Source of the DNA: Burkholderiales bacterium
Lineage (GTDB): Bacteria > Pseudomonadota > Gammaproteobacteria > Burkholderiales > Burkholderiaceae_C
Reading direction: 5' to 3'
Assembly (NCBI GenBank): GCA_016223165.1
Contig: JACRPO010000007.1
Location: 372,001 to 436,000, forward strand
Length of the DNA stretch: 64,000 nt
Below, one piece after another: positions 31,803 to 39,966 of this stretch. The notes beneath the pieces are model-generated. The model was given only the letters and a program-made list of their open reading frames with translations. It was not told where the DNA came from and ran no database searches. Both the position numbers and the translations under genes were made by a program. Position 1 is the stretch's first letter, and the number at the start of each line of letters is the position of its first letter.

Positions 31803-33314
31803 ATGAAGACCTTCGTGCACTCCCTGCGCACCGCGATCGCGGCGAGCCTCGTCATCGCGCTCGGCGCGGCAGGCCCGGGCCCCGCCTCGGCGCAGCCGCG
31901 CAAGGACAGCCTGGTACTCGCGATGACGCTCGAGCCCGCACCCGGCCTCGACCCGACCGCCGGTGCCGCCAGCGCGATCGGCGAGGTCACGCTCTACAAC
32001 GTCTACGAGACGCTCACGAAGATCAACAGTGACGGCCGCATCACGCCGCTGCTGGCCGAGAGCTTCACGCCGTCGGCCGACCTGAAGACCTGGACCTTCA
32101 AGCTCCGGCGCGGCATCAAGTTCCACAACGACGAGCCTTTCGACGCGCAGGTGGTCAAGTTCACGTACGAGCGCGCCGTGGCCAAGGAGAGCACGAACAA
32201 GGACAAGGCGGTGTTCGCGAACATCGCCAGCATCGACACGCCCGACCCGCACACGGTGGTGCTGAACCTGAAGAACGGCAACCCCGACCTGCCGTTCCAG
32301 CTCGGCTCGGCCACCGCATCCATCGTCGAGCCCAAGAGCGCCGCCGGCAACGGCACCAGGCCCGTCGGCACCGGCCCCTACAAGCTCGAGGCCTGGAACC
32401 GCGGCGCGAGCATCGTGCTCGTCCGCCACGAGGGCTACCGCAGCGCCAAGGACGTGAAGGTCAAGCGCGTGACGATCCGCTTCATCAGCGACCCGGCCGC
32501 ACAGGTGGCCTCGCTGCTCTCGGGCGACGTCGACGTCTTCCCGCGCGTCGCCGCGGCGCGCAGTCTCAAGCAGTTCGAGGGCAACAAGAAGTACCAGGTG
32601 CTGACCGGCGGCTCACGCGCGAAGGTGATCCTGGCCATGAACAACAAGCGCAAGCCGCTGGACAACCTGCTCGTGCGCCAGGCCATCTCGGCGGCCATCG
32701 ACCGCAAGGCGGTGATCGAAGGCGCGGCCGACGGCTTCGGCGTGCCCATCGGCAGCTACTACACGCCGGGCGCGCCGGGCTACGTCGACCTCACCGCGAT
32801 GAACGCCTACGACCCGGCGAAGGCGCGCGCCTTGCTGCACCGCGCCGGCGTCGTGCCGCCGCTGGAGCTGACGCTGACGCTGCCGCCCACGCCCTACGCG
32901 CGCCAGGGCGGCGAGGTCATCGCCGCGATGCTCGACAAGGTCGGCATCAAGGCCAAGGTCCAGAACGTCGAGTGGGCGCAGTGGCTCTCGGGCACCTACG
33001 GCCAGAAGGCCTACGACCTGACCGTCATAGCGCATGTCGAGCCGCTGGACTTCGGCAACTTCGCGCGCACCAACTACTACTGGGGTTACGAGAGCGCGAA
33101 GTTCAACGACCTGTGGGGGCGCATCCAGGGGACCGTGAAGCCCGAAGAGCGCAACAAGCTGATGGCCGAGGCGCAGCGCCTGGTGGCCGACGAGGCGGTG
33201 GCCGCCTACCTGTACCAGCCGACCTGGATCACCGTGGCCAACGCGCGCGTGAAGGGCCTGTGGAAGGACGTGCCGGTGTTCGCCAACGACCTCGGGGCGA
33301 TGAGCTGGCAGTGA
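31803..33314 (+). CDS. ABC transporter substrate-binding protein, family 5
   Basis: A 503-residue periplasmic SBP_bac_5 protein (peptide/opine/nickel type). A signal peptide ends ASA-QPRKDSLVLAM. YETLTKINSDGRITPLLAESFTPSADLKTWTF and GIKFHNDEPFDAQVVKFTYER are family hallmarks, and RPVGTGPYKLEAW lies mid-protein. GAGGAG lies upstream of the ATG. The expected permease and ATPase genes are absent: upstream is a CAP lipoprotein and downstream a repeat element and a convergent gene. It is therefore an orphan binding protein. Confidence 0.9.
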   Translation: MKTFVHSLRTAIAASLVIALGAAGPGPASAQPRKDSLVLAMTLEPAPGLDPTAGAASAIGEVTLYNVYETLTKINSDGRITPLLAESFTPSADLKTWTFKLRRGIKFHNDEPFDAQVVKFTYERAVAKESTNKDKAVFANIASIDTPDPHTVVLNLKNGNPDLPFQLGSATASIVEPKSAAGNGTRPVGTGPYKLEAWNRGASIVLVRHEGYRSAKDVKVKRVTIRFISDPAAQVASLLSGDVDVFPRVAAARSLKQFEGNKKYQVLTGGSRAKVILAMNNKRKPLDNLLVRQAISAAIDRKAVIEGAADGFGVPIGSYYTPGAPGYVDLTAMNAYDPAKARALLHRAGVVPPLELTLTLPPTPYARQGGEVIAAMLDKVGIKAKVQNVEWAQWLSGTYGQKAYDLTVIAHVEPLDFGNFARTNYYWGYESAKFNDLWGRIQGTVKPEERNKLMAEAQRLVADEAVAAYLYQPTWITVANARVKGLWKDVPVFANDLGAMSWQ

Positions 33315-33395
33315 GTGATCTGAGCTCACCGAATCGGCCATGCTGCGCTGATCGAATCGCGTCGCGCTGCGCTGATCAAAAAGGCTCGCATTTGC

Positions 33396-33702
33396 GACGT
33401 CGGTGGCGGGATCGGGCCGACGGGGCACCCTGCGCTGCTCGTGTCCTCTTCCGGCGGCCCGGCTCGCAAGCTCGCAGGGCCCCGGATGCCCCCTTTACCT
33501 CGCTGCGCAGGGCGCCCCATCGGCCCGATCCGGCACCACGGCGGCACGCCCTTGTCGCATGCGAACCCGGGTGCCCGCCGAGGACGCCGGGTGGTCGACT
33601 CAGCGAGGTAAAGGATGCATTCGGGCGCCCTGCGAGCTTGCGAGCCGGGCGGCCGAAAAAGGACACGAGCGGAGGCGACCACCCGGCGGCCTCGGCGCGC
33701 CA
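33396..33702. repeat. Long palindromic intergenic element, copy A
   Basis: The left part (33396-33482) and right part (33586-33702) contain complementary arms such as CTCGTGTCCTCTTCCGGCGG and the reverse complement of GCTCGCAAGCTCGCAGGGC, so the element folds on itself. Both parts match the reverse complement of copy B at 48294-48502 with few differences. The segment 33483-33585 is extra and contains a further partial, diverged copy. It fills most of the 439-bp space between the convergent genes ending at 33314 and 33754; no gene is present there. Confidence 0.85.
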
Positions 33703-33753
33703 CAGGCCGTCGCAAGCAACAACGACAACGACAGCGCGCGGCGCGCTCCGGCA

Positions 33754-34806
33754 TCAAGCCGTACGTATCACCGAGATGTGCTCGGTGCCGCTCTCGGGCA
33801 ACCACACTTCGCCAGGCCGGCCGAGGATCTGGCGGATGCTGGCGCCATCGCGTGGGAAGACCCAGCTCTCGAACTTCTCGGTGGCGGGGTCGAAGCGCAC
33901 CACCGAGTTGGCGCCGAAGTCGCTCGCCCACACCTTGTCGCGCTCGTCCACCCACACGGCGTAGCAGCGCGGGCTGTCGCCCGGCAGCTTCCACTGCCGC
34001 CAGGCGGCGGCGCCGCCGGCGCGCACGCGCGGGTCGAACACCGACAGCTGACCCGAGTTCCACTCGCTCACCCAGATGCGGCCGGCGCTGTCGCTCCACA
34101 CGCGCCGGGCGCCCTGGCGCGGCGTCGGCGGCTCGACGATGGCCGACTGGCCGCTGCGGCGGTCGATGCGCGCAATGAAGCTGCCGGCCAGCGAGCACCA
34201 CCACACCTCGCCTTGCGGCGTGGCGCAGATGCCGTAGGGGCCGCGCCCGCGCGGGCTCTCCTGCACCGTGACCTGCCCGGTCCTCACCGCCACGCGCCCG
34301 ACATAGCCGCTCTGGCCGGTGAACCAGAAGTCGCCGTCGCCGTCGAAGGCGCCGGTGTTGAGGTTGGCGTGCGAGGTGCCTTCGGGCAGGCGGAAGAGCC
34401 GCACCTGGCGGTCGGGCCAGCTCACGCGCACGATGGCCTGCTGGCCACCATCGGTGATCCAGGCCGCTTTGTCCGTGCCCTGGACCACGCCATGCGGCGA
34501 CGAACCCGAGCCGAGCGCGATGAGCTCGGTCTGGCCGGTGCGCGGATCGAACCAGCCCAGGTGGCCGCTGCGTTGCGCCGTGAACCACACGCCGTGGTCG
34601 CTGGCCGGGGCGACATCGTGGATGCCCGTGCGCGAGGGCGTCTTCAGCGCCCATGAGGTCATCGCCGGCGTGCGGCCGGCCTGTGTGGCGGCGCTCGCTT
34701 GCGCGGTGGTCCGGCGCGGCCAAGCGGCGAGGGCGAGCGGCGCACCCAGCGCGGCGAGGCCGAGCACGCGGCGTCGTGGCAGTGGTGTTGACGGTGGCAG
34801 GGACAT
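33754..34806 (-). CDS. Virginiamycin B lyase (Vgb)-like beta-propeller, Tat-exported
   Basis: A 350-residue protein with a Tat-type start (PRRRVLGLAALGAPLAL). Five or more blade repeats of the streptogramin-lyase family follow: DVAPASDHGVWFTAQRSGHLGWFDP, HGVVQGTDKAAWITDGG, GDFWFTGQSGYVGRV, PYGICATPQGEVWWCS, RIWVSEWNSGQLSVFDP and KVWASDFGANSVVRFDP. Most chromosomal members are secreted propellers of unknown substrate; antibiotic lyase activity should not be assumed. Its 3' end faces repeat element A. Confidence 0.83.
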   Translation of the reverse strand: MSLPPSTPLPRRRVLGLAALGAPLALAAWPRRTTAQASAATQAGRTPAMTSWALKTPSRTGIHDVAPASDHGVWFTAQRSGHLGWFDPRTGQTELIALGSGSSPHGVVQGTDKAAWITDGGQQAIVRVSWPDRQVRLFRLPEGTSHANLNTGAFDGDGDFWFTGQSGYVGRVAVRTGQVTVQESPRGRGPYGICATPQGEVWWCSLAGSFIARIDRRSGQSAIVEPPTPRQGARRVWSDSAGRIWVSEWNSGQLSVFDPRVRAGGAAAWRQWKLPGDSPRCYAVWVDERDKVWASDFGANSVVRFDPATEKFESWVFPRDGASIRQILGRPGEVWLPESGTEHISVIRTA

Positions 34807-34862
34807 GGTGGCGTCCTCCGGGGTTTGGCCGCGAGTGGCCAGGCGGCTGGCGCAGCGGCGGC

Positions 34863-36161
34863 TCAGCGGCTGGTGGCGCCCGCCTTGCCGCGCTCTTCGC
34901 GCTCGCGGCGCGCCAGCGCGATCTGCGCCTCGAACTCGCCGAGCGCCAGGCCCTTCAAGGCGCAGAAGTTGGGCGCCGTGAGCGGCGAGCCTTCGAAGCT
35001 GCGCAAGAGCACGGCGCGCTCGCGGCGCGCGGGATCTTCGGGCAGGGGCGCAGCGGCGCCATCGGACGCCTCGCGCTGCGGGCGCTGCGGCGAGGGATGC
35101 GGTGCGCGGTGCGGCGGGCGCGGCTGCGCATGCGCCGCCTGGGACCGCTCGGGCGGGTTCGGCCCACCGAGGTGGCCGAGGCGATCGGGGCGGATGGGGC
35201 GGTCAGGGCGGTTGGGGCGGTCAGGGCGGTTGGGCCGGTCCGGGCGGTTGGGCCGGTCGGGCCCGCCCGATCGGTCGGCCCGGTTCGGCCGATCCGGCGC
35301 AAGCCGTCCTCCCAGCGGCTGCGGCCCTGCGGATCCGGGTCCTGGCGCGCCGCGCATCGGCGGCGCGTCGCGGCCTTGGCGCTGGGGTCGGGCCGGCCGC
35401 GCGCCCGGCGTTGTCGGCTCTCGGCGCTGCGGGTCGCCCGGGCTGTGCTCCGAGGGCCCCGCCGCTGCGGGGGCGCGTCCCGGCGGGCGCCCTTGCGCAC
35501 GCCGCTGCATGACGATCTGGCGCCGGCGCTCGAGTTCGAGCTTCGCCGCCTCCATGTGCTCGGCCGCCACCTCGCCGGCCGGCTCGCCGTCGAGGCCGAA
35601 GCGCTGGCCGGCGGCGACGAGCGCGCGAATGTAGGGCGTGCTGGTGGTGTGGCGGTGCAGGAAGATCGACAGCTGCTTCTTCGTGAAGAGGCCGGGCGCG
35701 CGCTGCTGGATGTCGGCCTGCACGCGCAGCTTGATCGGCCGCGGCTGCCCCGGCGTGAACAGCGCCGGGAAGCGTTCGGCGAGCGCCGCGGCCGTCTCGG
35801 CCGGCGAGGGCTCGGGCACGGGCACAGGCGAGGCTGGCCCGCGCTCGCCGGCGGCGTCGGGCGGCGGAGCAGGGATCTGCGCAGCGGCAGCCTCGGCCTC
35901 GGCTTGCCCCGGTGCGTCACCGGCTGCCGCTTCGGTCTCGCCCGCCGGCGCCGCCGCCTCGTCGGGCACTGCGGCCGGGCTTTCCAGCCCCTGCGCCGGC
36001 GCGAGCTCCTCCGGCGGCCCGGGCGCATCGCCGGGCGCAGCAGGCGCCGCGGTCTGCGCAGGCGCTGCGGCCTCGGCGGCAACGCTCATCTCCGCTGGCA
36101 TCGCGCCAGCCTTCGTTGCTTCGGCAGGCGCCTGTTTCTCTTCTTCGTGCATGGCCGGCAT
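34863..36161 (-). CDS. proQ: ProQ/FinO-domain RNA chaperone with Pro/Arg-rich repeats
   Basis: A 432-residue protein; MPAMHEEEK at 36161 is taken as start, and MHEEEK at 36152 is possible. An acidic Ala/Pro/Glu-rich N-region (about 1-140) is followed by a ProQ/FINO domain at about 142-235 (ALAERFPALFTPGQPRPIKL, QLSIFLHRHTTSTPYIRAL, RFGLDGEPAGEVAAEHMEAA). Next is a basic disordered region containing (PNRPDR)n repeats at about 295-330. A conserved tail follows (FEGSPLTAPNFCALKGL). The domain binds structured RNAs and sRNA-mRNA pairs. The repeats probably add non-specific RNA affinity. Confidence 0.85.
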   Translation of the reverse strand: MPAMHEEEKQAPAEATKAGAMPAEMSVAAEAAAPAQTAAPAAPGDAPGPPEELAPAQGLESPAAVPDEAAAPAGETEAAAGDAPGQAEAEAAAAQIPAPPPDAAGERGPASPVPVPEPSPAETAAALAERFPALFTPGQPRPIKLRVQADIQQRAPGLFTKKQLSIFLHRHTTSTPYIRALVAAGQRFGLDGEPAGEVAAEHMEAAKLELERRRQIVMQRRAQGRPPGRAPAAAGPSEHSPGDPQRREPTTPGARPARPQRQGRDAPPMRGAPGPGSAGPQPLGGRLAPDRPNRADRSGGPDRPNRPDRPNRPDRPNRPDRPIRPDRLGHLGGPNPPERSQAAHAQPRPPHRAPHPSPQRPQREASDGAAAPLPEDPARRERAVLLRSFEGSPLTAPNFCALKGLALGEFEAQIALARREREERGKAGATSR

Positions 36162-36236
36162 TTTCACGCGTGGTGCCGATGACGCATCCGCAGCGCGGTT
36201 TTCGAGCAACGGTCGGTTTGCGACCGGGTCATGGAC

Positions 36237-36767
36237 TCATGAACGGCCGAGTACGCGCGGCACGTGCAGCGAGGCATCCGCCTGCACGAGGTCGAGCGAG
36301 TGCCGCACCCCAGCGAGGTGATCGTCGATGCAGCGCATCACCAGCGGGCTGCGGTGGCGCGGCGTCTCGCGCTGGATCTGCTCGCGCGTGAGCCACAGCG
36401 TGCGCACGATGCCGCTGTCGAGCGTGCGGCCCGGCAGCGGCTCGCCGACACGGCCGCGGTACGCAAAGCGCAGGTAGGTGATGTCTTCGGCAGCGCCGGC
36501 CGCGGACGGGGCGGTGTCCGGCGGCTCGTCCGGCCGCACGAAGCGCGCCAGGTACACGCCGAGCAGCGCCTCGGGCGCGAAGACGCGCGCCGTCTCCTCG
36601 AGCGCCTCGCGCACCACCGCCTGCAGCGGCGTCTCGCCGGGTTCCAGGTGGCCGGCCGGGTTGTTCAGCCGCAGGCCTTCGGGCGTGTGCTCCTCGACGA
36701 GCAGGAAGCGCCCGTCGTGCTCGATCACCGCGGCCACGGTGACGCTCGGGCGCCAGCGTTGGTGCAT
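36237..36767 (-). CDS. NUDIX hydrolase (NudJ-like)
   Basis: A 176-residue Nudix protein starting MHQRWRPSVTVAAVIEHDGRFLLVEEH. The Nudix box runs GHLEPGETPLQAVVREALEET and keeps the REUxEE metal-binding core; the final Gly of the box is Ala. This N-terminus resembles phosphatase NudJ (thiamine pyrophosphate/nucleotide hydrolases), though the substrate is unproven. It is upstream of proQ on the same strand with a 75-bp gap, and divergent from pntAA. Confidence 0.88.
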   Translation of the reverse strand: MHQRWRPSVTVAAVIEHDGRFLLVEEHTPEGLRLNNPAGHLEPGETPLQAVVREALEETARVFAPEALLGVYLARFVRPDEPPDTAPSAAGAAEDITYLRFAYRGRVGEPLPGRTLDSGIVRTLWLTREQIQRETPRHRSPLVMRCIDDHLAGVRHSLDLVQADASLHVPRVLGRS

Positions 36768-36986
36768 GTCTTTCGGGGCCCTTCCTTGATCTGCGTCCAA
36801 CGACGTTGTCGCGATGGTAGTCACGGGGGCAGTCACGGAGAGGGGGAGCCATGGTCTTGTGTTAGCTTCGCTCGCCCGCGAAAGAGCACCCCCAGGCGGC
36901 AGGCCGCCAACCCCGAGGGGCCTGCGTGGACCGGCCAGGCCGGGTCCGCGCAGGAGGACGAAAACGGGCGAGGAGGCTTGACGAAC

Positions 36987-38102
36987 ATGTTGATCGGCGT
37001 TCCCCTCGAGACCGCCGCCGGGGAAACCCGCGTCGCGGTGACGCCCGAGACGGCGAAGAAGCTCAAGGCGCAGGGCCACACGGTGCGCGTGCAATCGGGC
37101 GCGGGCGTCGCCGCCAGCGCCACCGACGAGGCCTATGCCGCGGTCGGCGCCGAGATCGTCGACCGCGCCGCCGCCTTCGCCTGCGAACTGGTGCTCAAGG
37201 TCAGGAGCCCGAGCCCCGACGAGCTCGGCCTGATGAAAGGCGGCACGGCGCTCGTCGGCCTGCTCAACCCGTTCGACAAGGACGGCCTCGCGCGCCTGGC
37301 CGCCGCCGGCCTGACGAGCTTCGCGCTCGAGGCGGCGCCGCGCACGACGCGCGCGCAGAGCATGGACGTGCTCTCCAGCCAGGCCAACATCGGCGGCTAC
37401 AAGGCGGTGATGATGGCCGCCGACAAGTACCAGCGCCTGTTCCCGATGCTGATGACGGCCGCCGGCACGATCAAGGCGGCGCGCGTGGTGATTCTCGGCG
37501 TCGGCGTCGCCGGCCTGCAGGCCATCGCGACGGCCAAACGGCTGGGCGCCGTCATCGAGGCGAGCGACGTTCGCCCGAGTGTCAAGGAGCAGGTCGAGTC
37601 GCTCGGCGCCAAGTTCATCGACGTGCCCTACGAGACGGCCGAGGAGAAGGAAGCGGCCGAAGGCGTCGGCGGCTACGCCAAGCCGATGCCGCCGAGCTGG
37701 CTCGAGCGGCAGAAGGTGGAAGTGGCCAAGCGCGTGGCGCAGGCCGACATCGTCATCTCCACCGCGCTGATCCCGGGGCGCGCGGCGCCGGTGTTGGTCA
37801 CCGAAGAGATGGTGAAGAGCATGAAGCCGGGCTCGGTGATCGTCGACATGGCGGCGCCCGCGGGCGGCAACTGCCCGCTCACCGAGGCGGGCAAGACGGT
37901 CGTGAAGCACGGCGTCACGATCGTCGGCGAGACCAACCTGCCGGCGCTCGTGGCCGCCGACAGCTCGAGCCTCTACGCGCGCAACGTGCTCGACTTCCTC
38001 AAGCTCGTCATCACCAAGGAAGGCACGTTCAACGTGCCGATGGACGACGACATCGTGGTCGCGTGCCTCATGACCCAGTCGGGCGAAGTCAAGCGGAAGT
38101 AG
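36987..38102 (+). CDS. pntAA: NAD(P) transhydrogenase subunit alpha part 1
   Basis: A 371-residue NAD(H)-binding dI domain of proton-translocating transhydrogenase. MLIGVPLETAAGETRVAVTPE, QANIGGYKAV, the Rossmann motif VVILGVGVAGLQAIATAKRLGA and VVDMAAPAGGNCPLTEAG are typical. AGGAGG lies ten bases before the ATG. The split into alpha-1, alpha-2 and beta is the Rhodospirillum-type arrangement. The complex couples proton import to NADPH formation, and NADPH is the cofactor expected for the dienoyl reductase and biosynthesis. Confidence 0.95.
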   Translation: MLIGVPLETAAGETRVAVTPETAKKLKAQGHTVRVQSGAGVAASATDEAYAAVGAEIVDRAAAFACELVLKVRSPSPDELGLMKGGTALVGLLNPFDKDGLARLAAAGLTSFALEAAPRTTRAQSMDVLSSQANIGGYKAVMMAADKYQRLFPMLMTAAGTIKAARVVILGVGVAGLQAIATAKRLGAVIEASDVRPSVKEQVESLGAKFIDVPYETAEEKEAAEGVGGYAKPMPPSWLERQKVEVAKRVAQADIVISTALIPGRAAPVLVTEEMVKSMKPGSVIVDMAAPAGGNCPLTEAGKTVVKHGVTIVGETNLPALVAADSSSLYARNVLDFLKLVITKEGTFNVPMDDDIVVACLMTQSGEVKRK

Positions 38103-38120
38103 CCACAGGAAGCCAGCGCC

Positions 38121-38441
38121 ATGGACGCCATCAGCCCCACCGTCATCAACCTCATCATCTTCGTGCTCGCCATCTACGTCGGCTACCACGTCGTGTGGAC
38201 CGTCACGCCGGCGCTGCACACGCCGCTGATGGCGGTCACCAACGCCATCAGCGCCATCGTCATCGTCGGCGCCATGCTCGCCGCCGCGCTCACCGTGGGC
38301 ACGGTGGGCAAGGTGATGGGCGTGGCCGCGGTCGCGCTGGCGGCGGTGAACATCTTCGGCGGCTTCCTCGTCACGCGGCGCATGCTCGAGATGTTCAGGA
38401 AGAAAGAGAAGAAGGCGCCCGCCGCGGGAGAGAAGGCATGA
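38121..38441 (+). CDS. pntAB: NAD(P) transhydrogenase subunit alpha part 2
   Basis: A 106-residue membrane subunit (PNTB_4TM type) with three to four hydrophobic helices: [37 protein letters not shown] and [22 protein letters not shown]. It forms part of the proton channel. It lies 18 bp after pntAA and 55 bp before pntB. Confidence 0.95.
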   Translation: MDAISPTVINLIIFVLAIYVGYHVVWTVTPALHTPLMAVTNAISAIVIVGAMLAAALTVGTVGKVMGVAAVALAAVNIFGGFLVTRRMLEMFRKKEKKAPAAGEKA

Positions 38442-38496
38442 GCCGCCGGGCCGCTCCCAAGGCGAATACCGCAGCGCGCAGCGCGGAGGTCTCCGT

Positions 38497-39924
38497 ATGA
38501 GCCTCGACGTCGTCACCCTGCTCTACCTCGTCGCGAGCGTGTGCTTCATCCAGGCGCTCAAGGGCCTGTCGCACCCCACCACCTCGATCCGCGGCAACCT
38601 GTTCGGCATGGTCGGCATGGCCATCGCCGGGGTCACGACGGCGGCGCTGATCGTCAAGCTCGCCGGCAGCGCCAACTTCGGCGTCGGCCTGCTCTGGGTG
38701 CTGCTCGGCCTCGTCGTCGGTGGCGGCTACGGCGCCTGGCGCGCCAAGACCGTCGAGATGACGAAGATGCCCGAGCTGGTGGCCTTCTTCCACAGCATGA
38801 TCGGCCTGGCGGCGGTGTTCATCGCCATCGCGGCCGTCGCCGAGCCTTCGGCCTTCGGCATCGCCGATGCCGCCGGCGCCCTGCCGGGCGGCAACCGCAT
38901 CGAACTCGGCCTCGGGGCCTTCATCGGCGCGGTCACCTTCTCGGGCTCGGTCATCGCCTTCGGCAAGCTCTCGGGCACCTACAAGTTCCGCCTCTTCCGC
39001 GGCGCGCCGGTGGTCTTCCCGGGGCAGCACAAGCTCAATCTCGCCATCGGGCTGGCGGCGGCGTTCTTCCTGTTCGGCTTCTGGCACTCGCAGAGCGCGC
39101 TCGACTTCGCGCTCGTCTGCGCGCTCGGCTTCGTCATCGGCGTGACGCTCATCATCCCCATCGGCGGCGCCGACATGCCGGTGGTGGTGAGCATGCTCAA
39201 CAGCTACTCGGGCTGGGCGGCGGCGGGCATCGGCTTCTCGCTCAACAACAGCATGTTGATCATCGCCGGCTCACTGGTGGGCAGCTCGGGCGCGATCCTG
39301 AGCTACATCATGTGCAAGGCGATGAACCGCTCGTTCTTCAGCGTCATCCTCGGCGGCTTCGGCGGCGAGACCGCCGGCCCGGCGGGCGCCGCGCAGCAGC
39401 GCGCCGTGAAGAGCGGCAGCGCCGACGACGCCAGCTTCATCCTCGGCAACGCCGAGACGGTGATCATCGTGCCCGGCTACGGCCTCGCGGTGGCGCGCGC
39501 GCAGCATGCCGTGAAGGAGCTGGCCAGCAAGCTCATCGCCAAGGGCGTGACGGTCAAATACGCCATCCACCCGGTGGCCGGCCGCATGCCGGGGCACATG
39601 AACGTGCTGCTCGCCGAGGCCGAGGTGCCCTACGACCAGGTGTTCGAGATGGAGGACATCAACGGCGAGTTCGGCCAGGCCGACGTCGCCATCATCCTCG
39701 GCGCCAACGACGTCGTGAACCCGGCCGCGCACACCAAGGGCAGCCCGATCTACGGCATGCCCATCCTCGAGGCCTACAAGGCCAAGACCGTGATCGTCAA
39801 CAAGCGCTCGATGGCCAGCGGCTACGCCGGCCTGGACAACGAGCTCTTCTACATGGACAAGACGATGATGGTCTTCGGCGACGCGAAGAAGGTCGTCGAG
39901 GAGATGGTCAAGGCCGTCGAATAG
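38497..39924 (+). CDS. pntB: NAD(P) transhydrogenase subunit beta
   Basis: A 475-residue subunit: about 280 residues of membrane helices, then the NADP(H)-binding dIII domain. ETVIIVPGYGLAVARAQHAV, HPVAGRMPGHMNVLLAEAEVPYD and GANDVVNPAAHTKGSPIYGMPILE are strongly conserved. Final gene of the pnt operon. It converges on the BTAD regulator with a 42-bp gap. Confidence 0.97.
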   Translation: MSLDVVTLLYLVASVCFIQALKGLSHPTTSIRGNLFGMVGMAIAGVTTAALIVKLAGSANFGVGLLWVLLGLVVGGGYGAWRAKTVEMTKMPELVAFFHSMIGLAAVFIAIAAVAEPSAFGIADAAGALPGGNRIELGLGAFIGAVTFSGSVIAFGKLSGTYKFRLFRGAPVVFPGQHKLNLAIGLAAAFFLFGFWHSQSALDFALVCALGFVIGVTLIIPIGGADMPVVVSMLNSYSGWAAAGIGFSLNNSMLIIAGSLVGSSGAILSYIMCKAMNRSFFSVILGGFGGETAGPAGAAQQRAVKSGSADDASFILGNAETVIIVPGYGLAVARAQHAVKELASKLIAKGVTVKYAIHPVAGRMPGHMNVLLAEAEVPYDQVFEMEDINGEFGQADVAIILGANDVVNPAAHTKGSPIYGMPILEAYKAKTVIVNKRSMASGYAGLDNELFYMDKTMMVFGDAKKVVEEMVKAVE

Positions 39925-39966
39925 GCGTCCGGCGCAGGCGAAGGCCGGCGTCCCGCGCGTCGACAG

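Noticed and set aside
33754..34806. Streptogramin resistance gene
   Set aside because: It has the beta-propeller of Vgb and a Tat signal, but most environmental homologues have no demonstrated lyase activity and I could not identify the catalytic His/Glu set with confidence.
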